Shown here in pieces: positions 34,409 through 45,510 of a stretch of 64,000 bases of DNA (its first letter is position 1; every line of letters starts with the position of its first letter). The position numbers and the translations under genes were made by a program. Origin of the DNA: Eutypa lata (Eukaryota; Ascomycota; Sordariomycetes; Xylariales; Diatrypaceae); contig JAKULF010000018.1 of the NCBI GenBank assembly GCA_022661535.1, positions 558,001-622,000 of the forward strand, given 5' to 3'. A model generated the notes under the pieces. That model did no database searches. It worked only from the letters and a program-made list of their open reading frames with translations, and was not told where the DNA came from.

Positions 34409-36412
34409 ATGACCTTGTGTGTTGAGACTGAGGAGTACGATGTGGTCATTGTGGGTGGCGGACCAGTAGGCCTTCTGATGGCATACCAGCTGAAGAGATT
34501 CGGCGTATCTGCATGTGTCCTTGAGCAGCACGACAAGAATACTCAGGATGCGTACGGACGGGCTATCGCACTCTTTCCCAGGACTACAGAGCAGCTCGAT
34601 CAGCTCGATGTGATCGACCCCATGCTACAGCTAGGTTTTGCTTGCAGAACCAGCGTCACGTATAAGGATGGAGAGAGAGTGTGCGTCCCCCAGGTCACCA
34701 CCACTCTACTCTTCACAGGCATTATATTGCCCTTCGGCTTCGCTTGCTGATGTATTCGATTCCTACAATAGTGTTCCGGGCAGAGTCTGGACGTTCATGG
34801 AGAAAATGGGCGACACATCTTATGACTTCACTCTCGTTCTCCGTCAGATGTATACCGAGGCTATTCTGCGTGAAAAGGTAGAGTCTGTCGGTGCCTCATA
34901 CTACCAGTTGACCGAGTGCATCGACTTTGAGGTGAATGAGTCTGCCCCAAGCGACTCGTGCGCGGTAACATCGACCTTCACGAATAGAAAGATACAGAAG
35001 ACGTTTAAACTTAAAAGGTAAGTTTATTAAGAGGTTGTTCTAAGATGAGTTTACGGGAATTCGAGAGGAAAGTTTGCATATGGATTAACCACGCTATAGC
35101 AAGTACCTTGTCGGCGCTGATGGTGGTCGCAGCTTCGTCCGTAGGCATGCAGGCATTCCGTTTGATGGCGACACATCAGAAGACCAGTGGATTCGTATAG
35201 ATGGCATTGTGGAGACGGACATGCCACTCAACCGCTCATACGGGTAGGTGAAAATGGGTAGAACTTACTACCTACCGCAATCACGGTGATCCTAACTGTG
35301 CCAAACCAGTGCGATCGAGAGCCGGACCCATGGCAATGTGCTATGGGCACCGCTTGACCATGGAGCCACACGCATCGGCTACGCCTATAGCCCGGAGATC
35401 GCCGCTAAGTATCCAGGGGGGGTTACGCAGGAAGTCGCAGTGAAGGAGGCGATTGAGTGCATGAAACCATTCAACGTCGAGTTCAAAGAAGTTCACTGGT
35501 GGACATTGTAAATTCCTATCATGCCGACCCCGAGGAGATTTGGGACTGATGAAGTCTAGATATACTATTGGACAGCGTATGGCGCGAGACTTCTCGGCCA
35601 AGGACCGCATTTTCATTTGCGGCGACGCTGCACACACTCATAGCAGCGGAGCGGCGCAGGGCTTGAACACGGGTATTCACGATGCCGTCAACCTGGGCTG
35701 GAAGCTCGCCTTACAGATACGCGGCATTGTCCGTGACGACGTTCTCAAGACTTACTCTGCGGAGCGCAGAATGGCGGTGCAGCAACTCATTAACTATGAT
35801 AGGGACATCGCGATGCTCATGTCACACAAGTGGCCGTCCTGGTATAAGGGGGATCCAAGTGCCGACCCGTATCTGGCACTCGGCGAACTCTTTGAAAAGG
35901 CCGCACCCTTCAACACAGGTCTAGGTATCGCATATAATTCAAACGTATTAAATCAAGAGGCCCGAATGCAGCTCACCGTCGTGCCGGGGAGCCGTCCGCC
36001 AGATGTGGATCTCTCGACTCCCGGCACCAACCAGAAGGTCCGGCTACAGCGCATCACGCGCAATTTCGCGAGATTCTGGGTGCTCGTTCTCACAGGGAAC
36101 GTCAGTTCCACTCGGCCTTTACTAGAAGAGATGAAAAAATATCTTGACTCCGAGAGCGGCCTCAAGACGCACAAAACTATCGGTTGGGTCACCGTAAGCC
36201 CTGTGGTTGGCTGCTCACCATATGAGGCGATCGGCATGAGACCGTTTGGTGATACATATTACGACTCTACTAGCTCAGCACACAATAGGTTTGGGGTAGA
36301 TATGGAAAAGGGAAGTGTGGTCATCCTTCGACCTGACGGACTGGTAGGTTCTGCCGGGCCTATAGATGGGTTATGGATTCAGGGGTATTTCTCCAAGGTG
36401 TTGAATTTGTAG
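34409..36412 (+). CDS. Phenol-hydroxylase-type FAD monooxygenase, 5 exons, 570 aa
   Basis: Exons 34409-34680, 34772-35017, 35100-35243, 35310-35507 and 35560-36412; introns of 91, 82, 66 and 52 bp, all phases closing. Residues 11-25 hold the dinucleotide motif VVIVGGGPVGLLMA. The FAD-contact region reads LVGADGGRS, the second FAD motif is ICGDAAHTHS followed by GLNTGIHDAVNLGWKLA, and the last 170 residues match the thioredoxin-like C-terminal domain of phenol 2-monooxygenases (ending PDGLVGSAGP). Such enzymes hydroxylate phenolic rings with NADPH and O2. Length is near the family norm of 600. An uninterrupted alternative around 34681-34771 reaches a stop, and the splice there restores GERVVPGRVWTFME. 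No targeting signal; likely cytosolic. It reads as functional. Confidence 0.9.
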
Positions 36413-37159
36413 ATATCCGACAGAATACGATTCAGTGCACCATTGGCATAAAAGTCGTACCGTACCTAGGTGTCGTAAACTCCCGCGAGACCAGTCAGTA
36501 TGTGTCCAGTCTACATAGCCATGAATAAGATATAGTAGTCTGAACAAATCAACACCCTCCCCGCCCCCACGCATTCTGTGAAAGTACATGTCATGACGTG
36601 GTATCTATATGATCAATCATTACCCTGGACGTTCCCCGCACGGCACCTGCAGCTATGTCCAACAGAGAATAGCTTGGGAGATAAGGTGCCTAGTTAAAGC
36701 TTCTATCTGGATGTCCCCGCCGCCCTCACCCCTTCTTGGTCTAACTAGTGCTTCATTGACCGGAGAGTTAGCCGACGCTGGGACCCCGTGTATGGAAATG
36801 ACGGCAGTGCTAACGGCGAAGATGAGCGAACTCTGTGAGCTTGAACCACTCATATTGCAGGTTGCAGTACCAATTAGGGCACTCCAGCGGACAGGCAGAC
36901 GGGTAGTAGACAAGTAGACGGGCCCCACACATGATCTACAGTAGACTATAGATAGAGACGGAGATGACCGCATGTTCTCAATTGACAAACGGGAGGGGGA
37001 ATTCGATATTTTGCGAGCCAAGTGGTTCTTATCGGGAACGTTTGAGCAAGATCGAGTGCTTGAAATGAATATTGAAAGGCCCAGGCCAGTACATGATTCA
37101 GCGATAGGGAAGAAAGCTAAACCTCTACTCCGCTCGCTCAACTGACAGATTCAAACAAG
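36413..37159. other. Intergenic, promoter of the deacetylase fusion
   Basis: About 750 bp between two plus-strand genes. A 102-codon plus frame at 36609-36917 and a 162-codon minus frame at 36653-37141 overlap each other and show no family motif; I do not call either. Confidence 0.5.
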
Positions 37160-38942
37160 ATGCCTATTATTCCGGCGCGCAAGTCAGTGGCCTTTGCGGT
37201 CAGGGCCGGCGAAGATATCAAAATCATCAACACGCATGGGAAGCAGGTCCTGGACTTCTGGGCCTTCAATCCCAACGATTCTAATGACTTTCTCTCCATG
37301 GTTCATACGCGGACCATCCTCCTCAAGGTCGTGATTTCGCCGGGAGACAAGCTGTATAGCACACGGAGGAAGCCTATGTTGACACTGGCTGAGGATACCA
37401 CGCGTGGTACACACGACCTGATCTGGTCCGCCTGCGATACTGAGAGATATCGGATGCAAGGATTTGATGGCTATCATGATAACTGCACCGACAATATGCA
37501 CAAGGTGAGCCAGACATTGAACCCTGTTCCTAGCGGTGAAGACAAAAATTGTACTGACAGTCCGGCATTCATTCTCCAGGCCCTGAAAGATAGTTTTCCC
37601 GACTTTCGCATTGCTGATGACTGGGTTCCCGATCCACTCAATCTCTTCATGAACATCCCCATTGATCATCGTGGCGGGCTAGACATCAGGCCTCCCACAA
37701 GCGAGAAGGGACAATATGTCAACTTGAAGGCCGAGACGGACCTTATTCTCGTTATCAGCTCCTGCCCCCAAGACCTAGCGCCGGTCAATGCAGGTATGCC
37801 GACAGATTGCGAATATCAAGTTCTAAGTAAGGGTGGTGCTGCCAGCGGAGAGCAAGATACCGCAGTTGCACTGACCGTTGCGCCGGTGCTGGCGCCTGTC
37901 CCTACCGGCCCTAAGCGGGTCAAGATTGCCCTCTCTGTCGATTTTGACGCCGTTTCGCACTGGCTCGGGACAGGTTGCCACAAGGATAATAACATGGCTG
38001 ACTACAGCTCTGGTATATTTGCTGGGCAAGTCGGCGTCTACCGTCTTCTTGATATGTTCAAGAAGAACAACATTGCGGATAAGGTAACCTGGTTCATACC
38101 CGGTCACACCACTGACACATTCCCGGATGCTGCCAAGGCGGTGTTCGAGTCCGGGGCCGAGATAGGGCTTCACGGCTATGCGCATGAGGGCATATACCAG
38201 ATGACAGAGGAACAGGAGCGAGACGTTCTTTTGAAATGGTACGTCGTCTTCCCCCCATGATTCTCCGTATGGATCTCCGAAAAACTAACAGGTCCTCAAA
38301 CAATGAAGTATTGACGTTGCCACCAAGCTCGCCGGAAAGAAGCCTCGGGGATATAGAGCCCCTATGTATACCATCAGAGAAACGACGGTCAAGCTGCTGC
38401 GTGAGCACGGTTTCCTTTACGACTCGTCGCTTATGCACCATGACTCCCAGCCATACTTCACCCCGAGTGACCCACCCATTGCAACCCTCGATTTCTCTCA
38501 GCCTGCCTCATCGTGGCTACACCCATCCCCCATCGCGTCGCAGGCCTACCCCGGAGACGATTTGCACCCCTTGGTGGAGCTGCCCTGCGGCTGGTACAAT
38601 GAGGATATGATGCCCATGATGTACTTACCGCACCTGGCCAACAGCATGGGCTACGTGTCTACGCGGGTCGTGGAGCAAATGTGGAGGGACAAGTTCATGT
38701 GGCTCTGGGAACAGGGCAGTAATAAGGAGGGTGACGAGAGTGCGGACTTCATCTTCCCCATCCTCGTGCACCCAGATGTCAGTGGCATGGCTCACATCAT
38801 AGGCATGGTTGATCGTTTCCTGGGCTGGCTGCAGGGGTTTGGCCATGTTGTTGAGTTCTGCAAGTGTGAAGAAATTGCAGCAGCCTGGCTAGCGGTTCAG
38901 CAGAAAAGCAAGACGGAAATGGAGGCTGGAGGGAAGGCCTGA
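37160..38942 (+). CDS. DUF1989-polysaccharide deacetylase (NodB-like) fusion, 2 exons, 570 aa
   Basis: Exons 37160-38238 and 38309-38942; the 70-bp intron has a GTACGT donor, a CTAAC branch site and a GAAG acceptor and joins LLK to CIDVATKLAGKKPRGYRAP in frame. Residues 1-205 match DUF1989, the urea-carboxylase-associated domain (FWAFNPNDSNDFLSMVHTR, YHDNCTDNMH, FMNIPIDHRGGLDI). Residues 255-560 are a NodB fold: DFD at 261-263 (catalytic base and metal ligand), HGYAHE at 338-343 (metal His pair), GYRAPMY, and ELPCGWYNED. The second half resembles PuuE/allantoinase-type deacetylases more than chitin deacetylases; there is no signal peptide. A role in a ureide or amidated metabolite is plausible but is inference. 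Confidence 0.85.
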
Positions 38943-39503
38943 CGCTGTTCATGTCAATCCATGTACGTATTACGGCATAGTTAAGCCTGTACCTACTTGG
39001 AACTCCTTATTTCAGGCACGGCGATGCCTTCAACAAGGAATTGACTCTATCGCGATACTTCTCATCGATGATACTAGGTGTAGTTCATCCGTTGCTTGTA
39101 TCTACCAATGCCAAAATGGGTAAAGTTGGGGTTGTGGGTGATCACGGAGCTGCGCTGGGGGATTCTAGAGGCATATCCCAGTAGCTACCTAGCTTTGGAC
39201 TTTCATTAGTCAATACAAGAGAGTATCTATACTCCTGTTGAAATTAGTAGGAACCGGCTAGGCAATCGTTTGACTAGATGGGTCATGGTTGAAAGAGTAA
39301 CTCACGCTCAATGTATTAGAGTTTCACCGAGGTTTGAACCTACAAACTCCCGAGCGTGTCGCATGGAACCACTGCAAAGTCTAAATATTCGAAAATCAAC
39401 GAGCGTTTGTGGGTCTCCCTACTCTGCAAGTTCAATCTGTGTCCATTTACCTTTCCCAAAACCAAATTCCACATCCAACAGCAACGGAAAAGAACACTGA
39501 GAG
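38943..39503. other. Intergenic
   Basis: No exon seen. A stretch near 39318-39365 contains GGTTTGAACCT flanked by short complementary arms, reminiscent of a tRNA T-arm, but no full cloverleaf can be drawn. Confidence 0.45.
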
Positions 39504-40625
39504 ATGAGCGCTGATACTCGCGGGGTGGGCGCCCTTGATTCACCGATTCGCTTTCATACCTTCCCTAAGCTACCACCCGAGTTACGCTGGAAGGTCTAGC
39601 AGATGGCCATCTGCACTGATGAGACTCCAAGAATACATTACTACTCGTTCTTCAATAATGACAACGAAGGACACCGACAGAGCCTCCTGCAACAGATGAT
39701 GCGCGCTTATCCCCCAAAGCCCAAAAAGCTGGTTGTTGGGCATGATGGAAAACCCTACGTTCCCTGTCCCAGTCCACTGCAATCTCAACCGTCACAGTGC
39801 TCCTGGACCGAAGCCAACCGTTTCCTCTACCTCTGGGATGCAGGTCTACAAACTGCGTGCAAGGAGTCCCGCGCGGCTCTGCTCCAGCACCTCGATAAAG
39901 ACACGAAGCGGCCCTCACCCAAGCGCAACGCCATGGTCGTAGCACGCCACCAAGGACAGGATGTATACCTCAGAGTGTGTTCGAAGCGCGATATCCTGTG
40001 TTTCCGATTCTCACCCGAGGATATGGTCGCATGTGTTTCCCTGCGATGGGATGTACTGCTCACTCACCTTCCTTTCTTCAACCTCGCCTACGCGTCGGAC
40101 TTCAATCTTGCCTTGGAATTTCACGATAGCTGGGACGAGGGCCTAAGCACTAAGAGGGAGGAAATTCTCAAATCTCTCCCAGAAGCTTCGGATAGGGGTC
40201 TGGCTATGAGGGCTTACTGGGCCTGGATGAGGGGTGAGATCCCTAGATGGACTCGAATGTGGCTCATCGACCGAGGCGGGCGACTTCCAGCTCATTATCA
40301 ACTCTCACGAGAGGATGACAACCGGTACAGGTGGGAGTTAGTGTATAAGATGAAGAACTTCCCTTGCGAGCCTGAGAAGCATCATATCTTCATAGACGGG
40401 AAGAATAGATATGTCGAGAGTTACATGTGGGAAGGTCAACGCCGCAGCTATAACTACAAGCTTTGCACACCTGCTGTGACGATCCTCTCCTTAATGTGGA
40501 AAATGAAGTGGATATGCCGGCCGCCACGGGGTGGAGTTCATCGCCACGGGTTCAATGTACCCATCCACCCGGAACACTTTTTCAGGGTGTTGCGTCAATT
40601 GCCTGACACCGATGGAACAGGCTGA
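39504..40625 (+). pseudogene. 2EXR-domain protein gene with premature TAG, 373 codons
   Basis: A plus-strand frame from ATG 39504 begins with a classical fungal 2EXR motif, FHTFPKLPPELRWKV, at residues 18-32. Where the motif demands Trp (xxIWxxA) the codon is TAG (39597-39599), followed in the same frame by QMAICTDETPRIHYY and a further 340 intact codons to 40625. One G-to-A change (TGG to TAG) explains this. A downstream ATG at 39603 could still give a 340-residue protein without most of the 2EXR motif. The function of 2EXR proteins is poorly known; they form large families in ascomycetes. No intron is needed. Confidence 0.75.
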
Positions 40626-43466
40626 AATATGGTTCAATGGGTAGCGAATGCCTGGTCTTCTGGGGTGTCGTCACCCAGACTCTCAGGGTACCGTGAAGGA
40701 CAGGCGAGTTGTACGAGTTGTGAGGGTTATTATTTGCGGACGATAGACTTACAGCCTGATCCGATGAAATACCTGGGACCTGTCGTAATAATCATTGTAA
40801 ACCTAATCAAAGTGAATATAGTATCACCACTGTATGGAGTTAGCCGTCGAACATACCAACCATATACAGGGTTCGCAACTAAACGCCAGCCTCTAGTCTC
40901 CAATACCGGTGTGAATCGCTCTCTGCCAATCAATATACCTAGGACCTACTTAGGTGGACCTGGTTCAGCCACTATTGTTCCCCGGCAGCTATTGTTCCCC
41001 GGCAGCTATTGTTCCCCGATATCGTCCCCTCTCCCCTGTCTCTGGATTCCTGATTCGTATTATACTCCTTGCCTCATTTCGTAGTCCCTTGTCGTTGTCT
41101 TCCCCTGCTGCTTTGCACTGACTGTTTCGAATTTGGGCGTTGGGGAGGGTGGCAGTGGCCTCGAAGGTCGACCTCGGTGGGCGTGGTACCGGTCTGGCGG
41201 TAGCGTGCTTCTATGCCATCAGTGAATCATGGCAGACATGATGGAGGCGGTGCTGGGCAGACTCACGCCGGACAGTGTTATGAATCGAAAAAGCGAAACG
41301 CCATGTCCTTGACAGAGGAGGAGAGGTTCCCGGAATGATACTCACTAGTCGTTACTTGGACTAGAACATAAACCAGCACGGCTTAGTATGTTCCTCAGTG
41401 CCAAAAACAGAGTAAAAGATACCTACGTGTTATTTGCGGAACATACATCGCATTAGTTCTCCCATCATGTCATACATACATCGACAGCAACATCCAGAAC
41501 TTGGTGGCGGCGGTGGTCGTGATGAAAAGGATTCAAGGGATAACTGTTAGAGGAGAGGAGAACCGGATGGACGCGATTAGTCTGGGTAGGTAAGGGATCG
41601 ACTTCGAGGACAGGAATCAAGCGAAACAGAGCAGAGAGCAATGAGTGACCGTAATTGAAGTTCAATTCACAAGCGTCACATTGGACGTCACATTGGAGAT
41701 GTTCATTCCATATGTTCGACTGATATTCATTCGATTGAAATGATGTCTGGATTAAGCAAATTGTCGATTAAAGTGTTTAGGTAAAGGTCGTGATGGAATG
41801 GGTCGGAGCCCGTGGATTGCTGCCATGTGAAGAGGTACTAGGTAAGTCGTTGCTAAAATCAATGACACGTTATCCCTCTGGATAAAAACATCATTTTATT
41901 AGCAGATCGTGTAATCGGAACAATGATTTCTTATGGCATTGACTGGTTAAGTTGTCGTAGAACAAGCAGTTGTTATTCGAATATATGGATTCATTGGTAA
42001 CTATTCCAGAATGTCTAGCGACATGGTAGGCAGCAGGGCAGGGATGGCGGGGTAGCGGGGTAGTGGATAATTACTGGGGTTAGTGGGTTGGTAGGCTGGC
42101 GGATTGGTAGGCTAGGGGCGTTATTAGTGGCAGAGTGGTAGACTAGTAGGCCAAAGCTAGGGTGTTACAAGGGCTGCCAGAACTTCCAGGTTCTAGCCTC
42201 TACCTAGTACATGTACCTAGTGACGAGTTACTACCATAGTCACTCAGGGGTTGTTCAGCGCAACTCAGGGGCATTCAAGGGTATTCAGGACTCCAGTAAG
42301 CACACACTATTATCAAACCTAGCAATCAAGCCAGGGGTATCATAACACACCGAAAGCAATCTCCTCTTCATGAATGAGTAATGCGATATAAACTTTTGAC
42401 ACGTACTATATTAACTTTCTGGACGACCATGCAACACGTTAATGGCATCCATTGAGCGCGACGAAGTCATCGGGGGACTTATCGGACGACCATATAATTA
42501 CTCTCTAAAAGAGACGACAACTTAAATCAAAAGTATCGTTAACGTCCTAGGAGTCTCAACTGCTACGTAACAGTTCTATGAAGAGCGTTTTGTAAATTCA
42601 GAGAGGGAAGCTCACTGAATATTTGAAAATGGGTGGCCTTCAGTGGAGATTTGGTGAGGTAGCGGTGATTCTAGGCTGAGACCATTAACGTATGGGAATC
42701 ACAACGTAAAAGGAGACTCATTAACTAGTCTGCGGTTGACCAAGTGGGACCTTAAGGCCGCCGGGAGAAGTTTCCGTCGTCTGAATCTACGTTCTCTTCT
42801 TTAAGTCGGTTGAAGGTATTCACAGCCGGTCCAATGGTGTGTAGGATGTGTGCAGGCAACATCATACGTAGCTGTATCCGCGGTGGGTGGACAATAGTCT
42901 TCGGAGGCTACTCTTGATGTTGTATCTGTATCGACGGGAGGGTCAACTGTATGTCTTCATCGAAGGGCTTGGCTCTATGTTTTCTCGACGACAGGGCCAG
43001 TCTATCCTTCGAGGGACCAGGGCTTCCCACGAACTTGAACAGGATAGATTCAAGTATGAGGGATGAGGGAAGTGAGGACGAAGTACACTGCGGTCGAAAA
43101 CTTCACAGCGCTAGTAACTTGACACCTCCAATCTCATCGAATTTAAGCGGAGCTCCCTATGTACGCTATCCGCTTGACCTAGACTCATTTAGCAGGGAAT
43201 AAAGGTCTTCAAACACTGATTTGGCCTAAGATAACAGGACAGATACTATCTAGACCTCGAGCTGTGACTCGGATTTCCACGTTGAACGAGGCTTCTCATG
43301 AGCCACATTGCCAGGCCTATTCCCATCAAGATGCCATCAATATTCCGTTGAGATCCCGGGGTATCGAATTTAAACTTCCGGCTTGTCCACAATCGACTTC
43401 TCCCCATCCCAGAGTAGACCGCCGGGATATTCATAATCTTCATCCAACCTCTCACCGATAAACATC
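40626..43466. other. Gene-free stretch with small repeats
   Basis: About 2.8 kb. Contains a 17-bp tandem repeat (separate entry) and a G/T-rich low-complexity patch near 42030-42150 with repeated GGTAGGCT and GGGGTAG words. Open frames at 40629-41084 and 42951-43202 show no family signature. Confidence 0.5.
40972..41018. repeat. 17-bp tandem repeat, 2.8 units
   Basis: CTATTGTTCCCCGGCAG is present twice without mismatch and then as a 13-bp partial unit. Confidence 0.9.
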
Positions 43467-44700
43467 TCATACGATATATTCATGCCTAGGCGCAGAAGGG
43501 TTAGCGTGCATCGCAGAGGTGGCGTAAGTCATTCTTTCCAGCCAGAGGCCCCTCTCTCCATTCTTACCAGGCGCGTAGTTCTGGAATATCTCGGGGATCA
43601 AAACACCCTTCGGCAGGTCCCCGTTAGCCTCACTCTTCACCTCGATCTGCGCGCAGCTAGGGTACAGCTGCGCGGCTTTATCGCCGATGGAGGTGCCGCT
43701 GCCGCCGGGCGAGACTAAGTCGAATCGCAAAAGGTAATGCCCTGGTGGCGTCTGGGAAGGGAGCGTGAAGGGCATCTAATAAAAGACATATCCATCAGCG
43801 TTGTGTTCCATGTTTCTCTCTTCCCCCCTTTCTTGGTCAAAGGCTTGCTTACCCGTGGCGCGGGCCCGTTGTTGTTATACGGGATCCAGTAAAGGGGATT
43901 GGTCGGGTTCTCCTCCAGCATCTCCAAGCCTAGCGAGTAGATCTGATCCACTTCCCCGAGCCGTCGTAGTCCCGCACATCCATCCCATCGGGAGCGCGAG
44001 CTAGGTGCGCCAGTACCGGGCCCTTATGGATAAGGACCAGAGGATCCTACCGTGTGATATACTAATACGTTAGCATGCTTATTCAAGAACGCCCTCTCCT
44101 TCTTTACCCTATTTCTTTTCCCAATTCTTCAAGGGGGATTACGAACCTCTGGTCTGTTAGGCTTACATCCACCCCGGTCGTCGGGACAGCCGTAGAACGC
44201 GTCGTGGGTCCAATTCACGGGCTCGAGCTGCTGGAAGCCGAACTCGAGCACATCTCCCGCCCGCACGGTGTGAGGACTTCAGTGTCACTCGCGTAGGCTA
44301 GGTTGTCACGCCCGCAGCGGACCGACTCCGGTAGGTCGTAGATCTTCGTCGGATAGTTGTACCCCTTTGGATTCGGGTCGTACACCTCGTGGACGGGTTC
44401 GTCGAACCATTCGGTCTTGTTCCTAGAGATTCGGGTTTGGTTATCAATCAGATCAGTATTGTTGATGGGTGGGACATATAAACAGGTGGTGGAATCGAGT
44501 TATTGGCCGTACCGTACATATCGAGTTGGCTCAAGCCATTCACCGTTTAAATTAAGTCGCATGAACCTGACTAGATGAAATGACATCCAGTCAGCCTTGT
44601 CATCCAAAAAGGGGCCTTTGATGTAGAATAGAAACTCACAGTGACTTTGAGCCAACGGTACTATGGCCGCTAGCGCGGTGATATACTTCTTCAAAGACAT
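43467..44700 (-). pseudogene. AA9-like lytic polysaccharide monooxygenase gene with two frameshifts
   Basis: Five exons fit splice consensus: 44700-44640, 44570-44513, 44422-44147, 44046-43853 and 43775-43467. A signal peptide (MSLKKYITALAAIVPLAQS) ends just before a His that would be the N-terminal copper ligand, followed by FRFMRLNLNG. Further AA9 text: YVRNKTEW, RCGRDNLAYAS, VRAGDVLEFGF, HKGPVLAHLA, DYDGSGKW, DLVSPGGSG and LYPSCAQIEV. The coding phase breaks twice: an extra AC dinucleotide in CTCACACCGTG near 44270, and a single-base loss near 43940 where GSGKWI should continue to QIYSLGLEML. Exon lengths sum to 898, not a multiple of three. The protein was a secreted copper enzyme of plant-polysaccharide attack, divergent (HLA where AA9 usually has YLA). 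Sequencing error is an alternative. Confidence 0.7.
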
Positions 44701-45510
44701 GGTGAACCTCGGTGAGATGAGGCGTGAATTCTGGGTTTTTGATTGTAGTGTGCGTGATCTACGAGACTACGAGGGCAATCTGGGGAGATTGAGGAGCGAA
44801 TTTATACACAAAAATCTCCGCTCTACCCCAGATATTGCCAGATATTGCCAAGCACGTCTGTTCTTCCACATATCAGGTCGCCACTCTTGGTAATATCGGG
44901 AATCATAACAGTATCGTATCTGGAGATTCTAGACATCAATACTATACCCGCGATTAGGTCCATCTCGAGTCATATCTTCGGTATTAGACTTCAGGCGAAC
45001 CTATGTCCATAAGAAGGTACAAGATAAAAAAAGTTTCATTTTCCTAAAAAGGCAATATTCCCTGTGACTGTCCTGAACAACGCTTATGTTATTATCGTAA
45101 TTACTAGCCGTTTCCCCGCACAACCACGGATGATACAAGCGCGGTAGCCTATTAGCATACGTCTCTTACAGCTGAATACCATGCACTGCAACAACGGAAC
45201 TCGAAGGGGTTGAATGCTATACGAGTTGACTAGATAAGTATACCTTCGAGTTGAAGTACACGGCCGTTGTCATGGCTATGACTGTATATATACTTAATTG
45301 CGACAGAAAGAGATGAAACATTAAGCGGGTAGTAAATTCCACGCAAAGTGTAGTATTCGAATAAACGGCTACCGATAAGCGAGTCGTCAACAGACTACCC
45401 GCAATATATTACATCCGATGGCCTCTCCGTCGAGAGCTAAATATATGGGAGTTGCTGGTTGCCCCATTTGCGGCTCATTAAACATAAAGTGCTGAAATAT
45501 CAGAAGAGTC
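44701..45510. other. Intergenic
   Basis: Presumed promoter of the AA9-like gene (minus strand) and 3' region of the MFS gene. Small direct repeat CCAGATATTG at about 44828-44849. No exon seen. Confidence 0.5.

Noticed and set aside
34681..34771. Frame break in the first monooxygenase after GERV
   Set aside because: A 91-bp intron with GTGCGT donor and CTACAATAG acceptor restores GERVVPGRVWTFME, the expected family text.
39300..39385. tRNA-like segment with GGTTTGAACCT
   Set aside because: Only a T-arm-like stem is visible; acceptor, D and anticodon arms cannot be folded on either strand.
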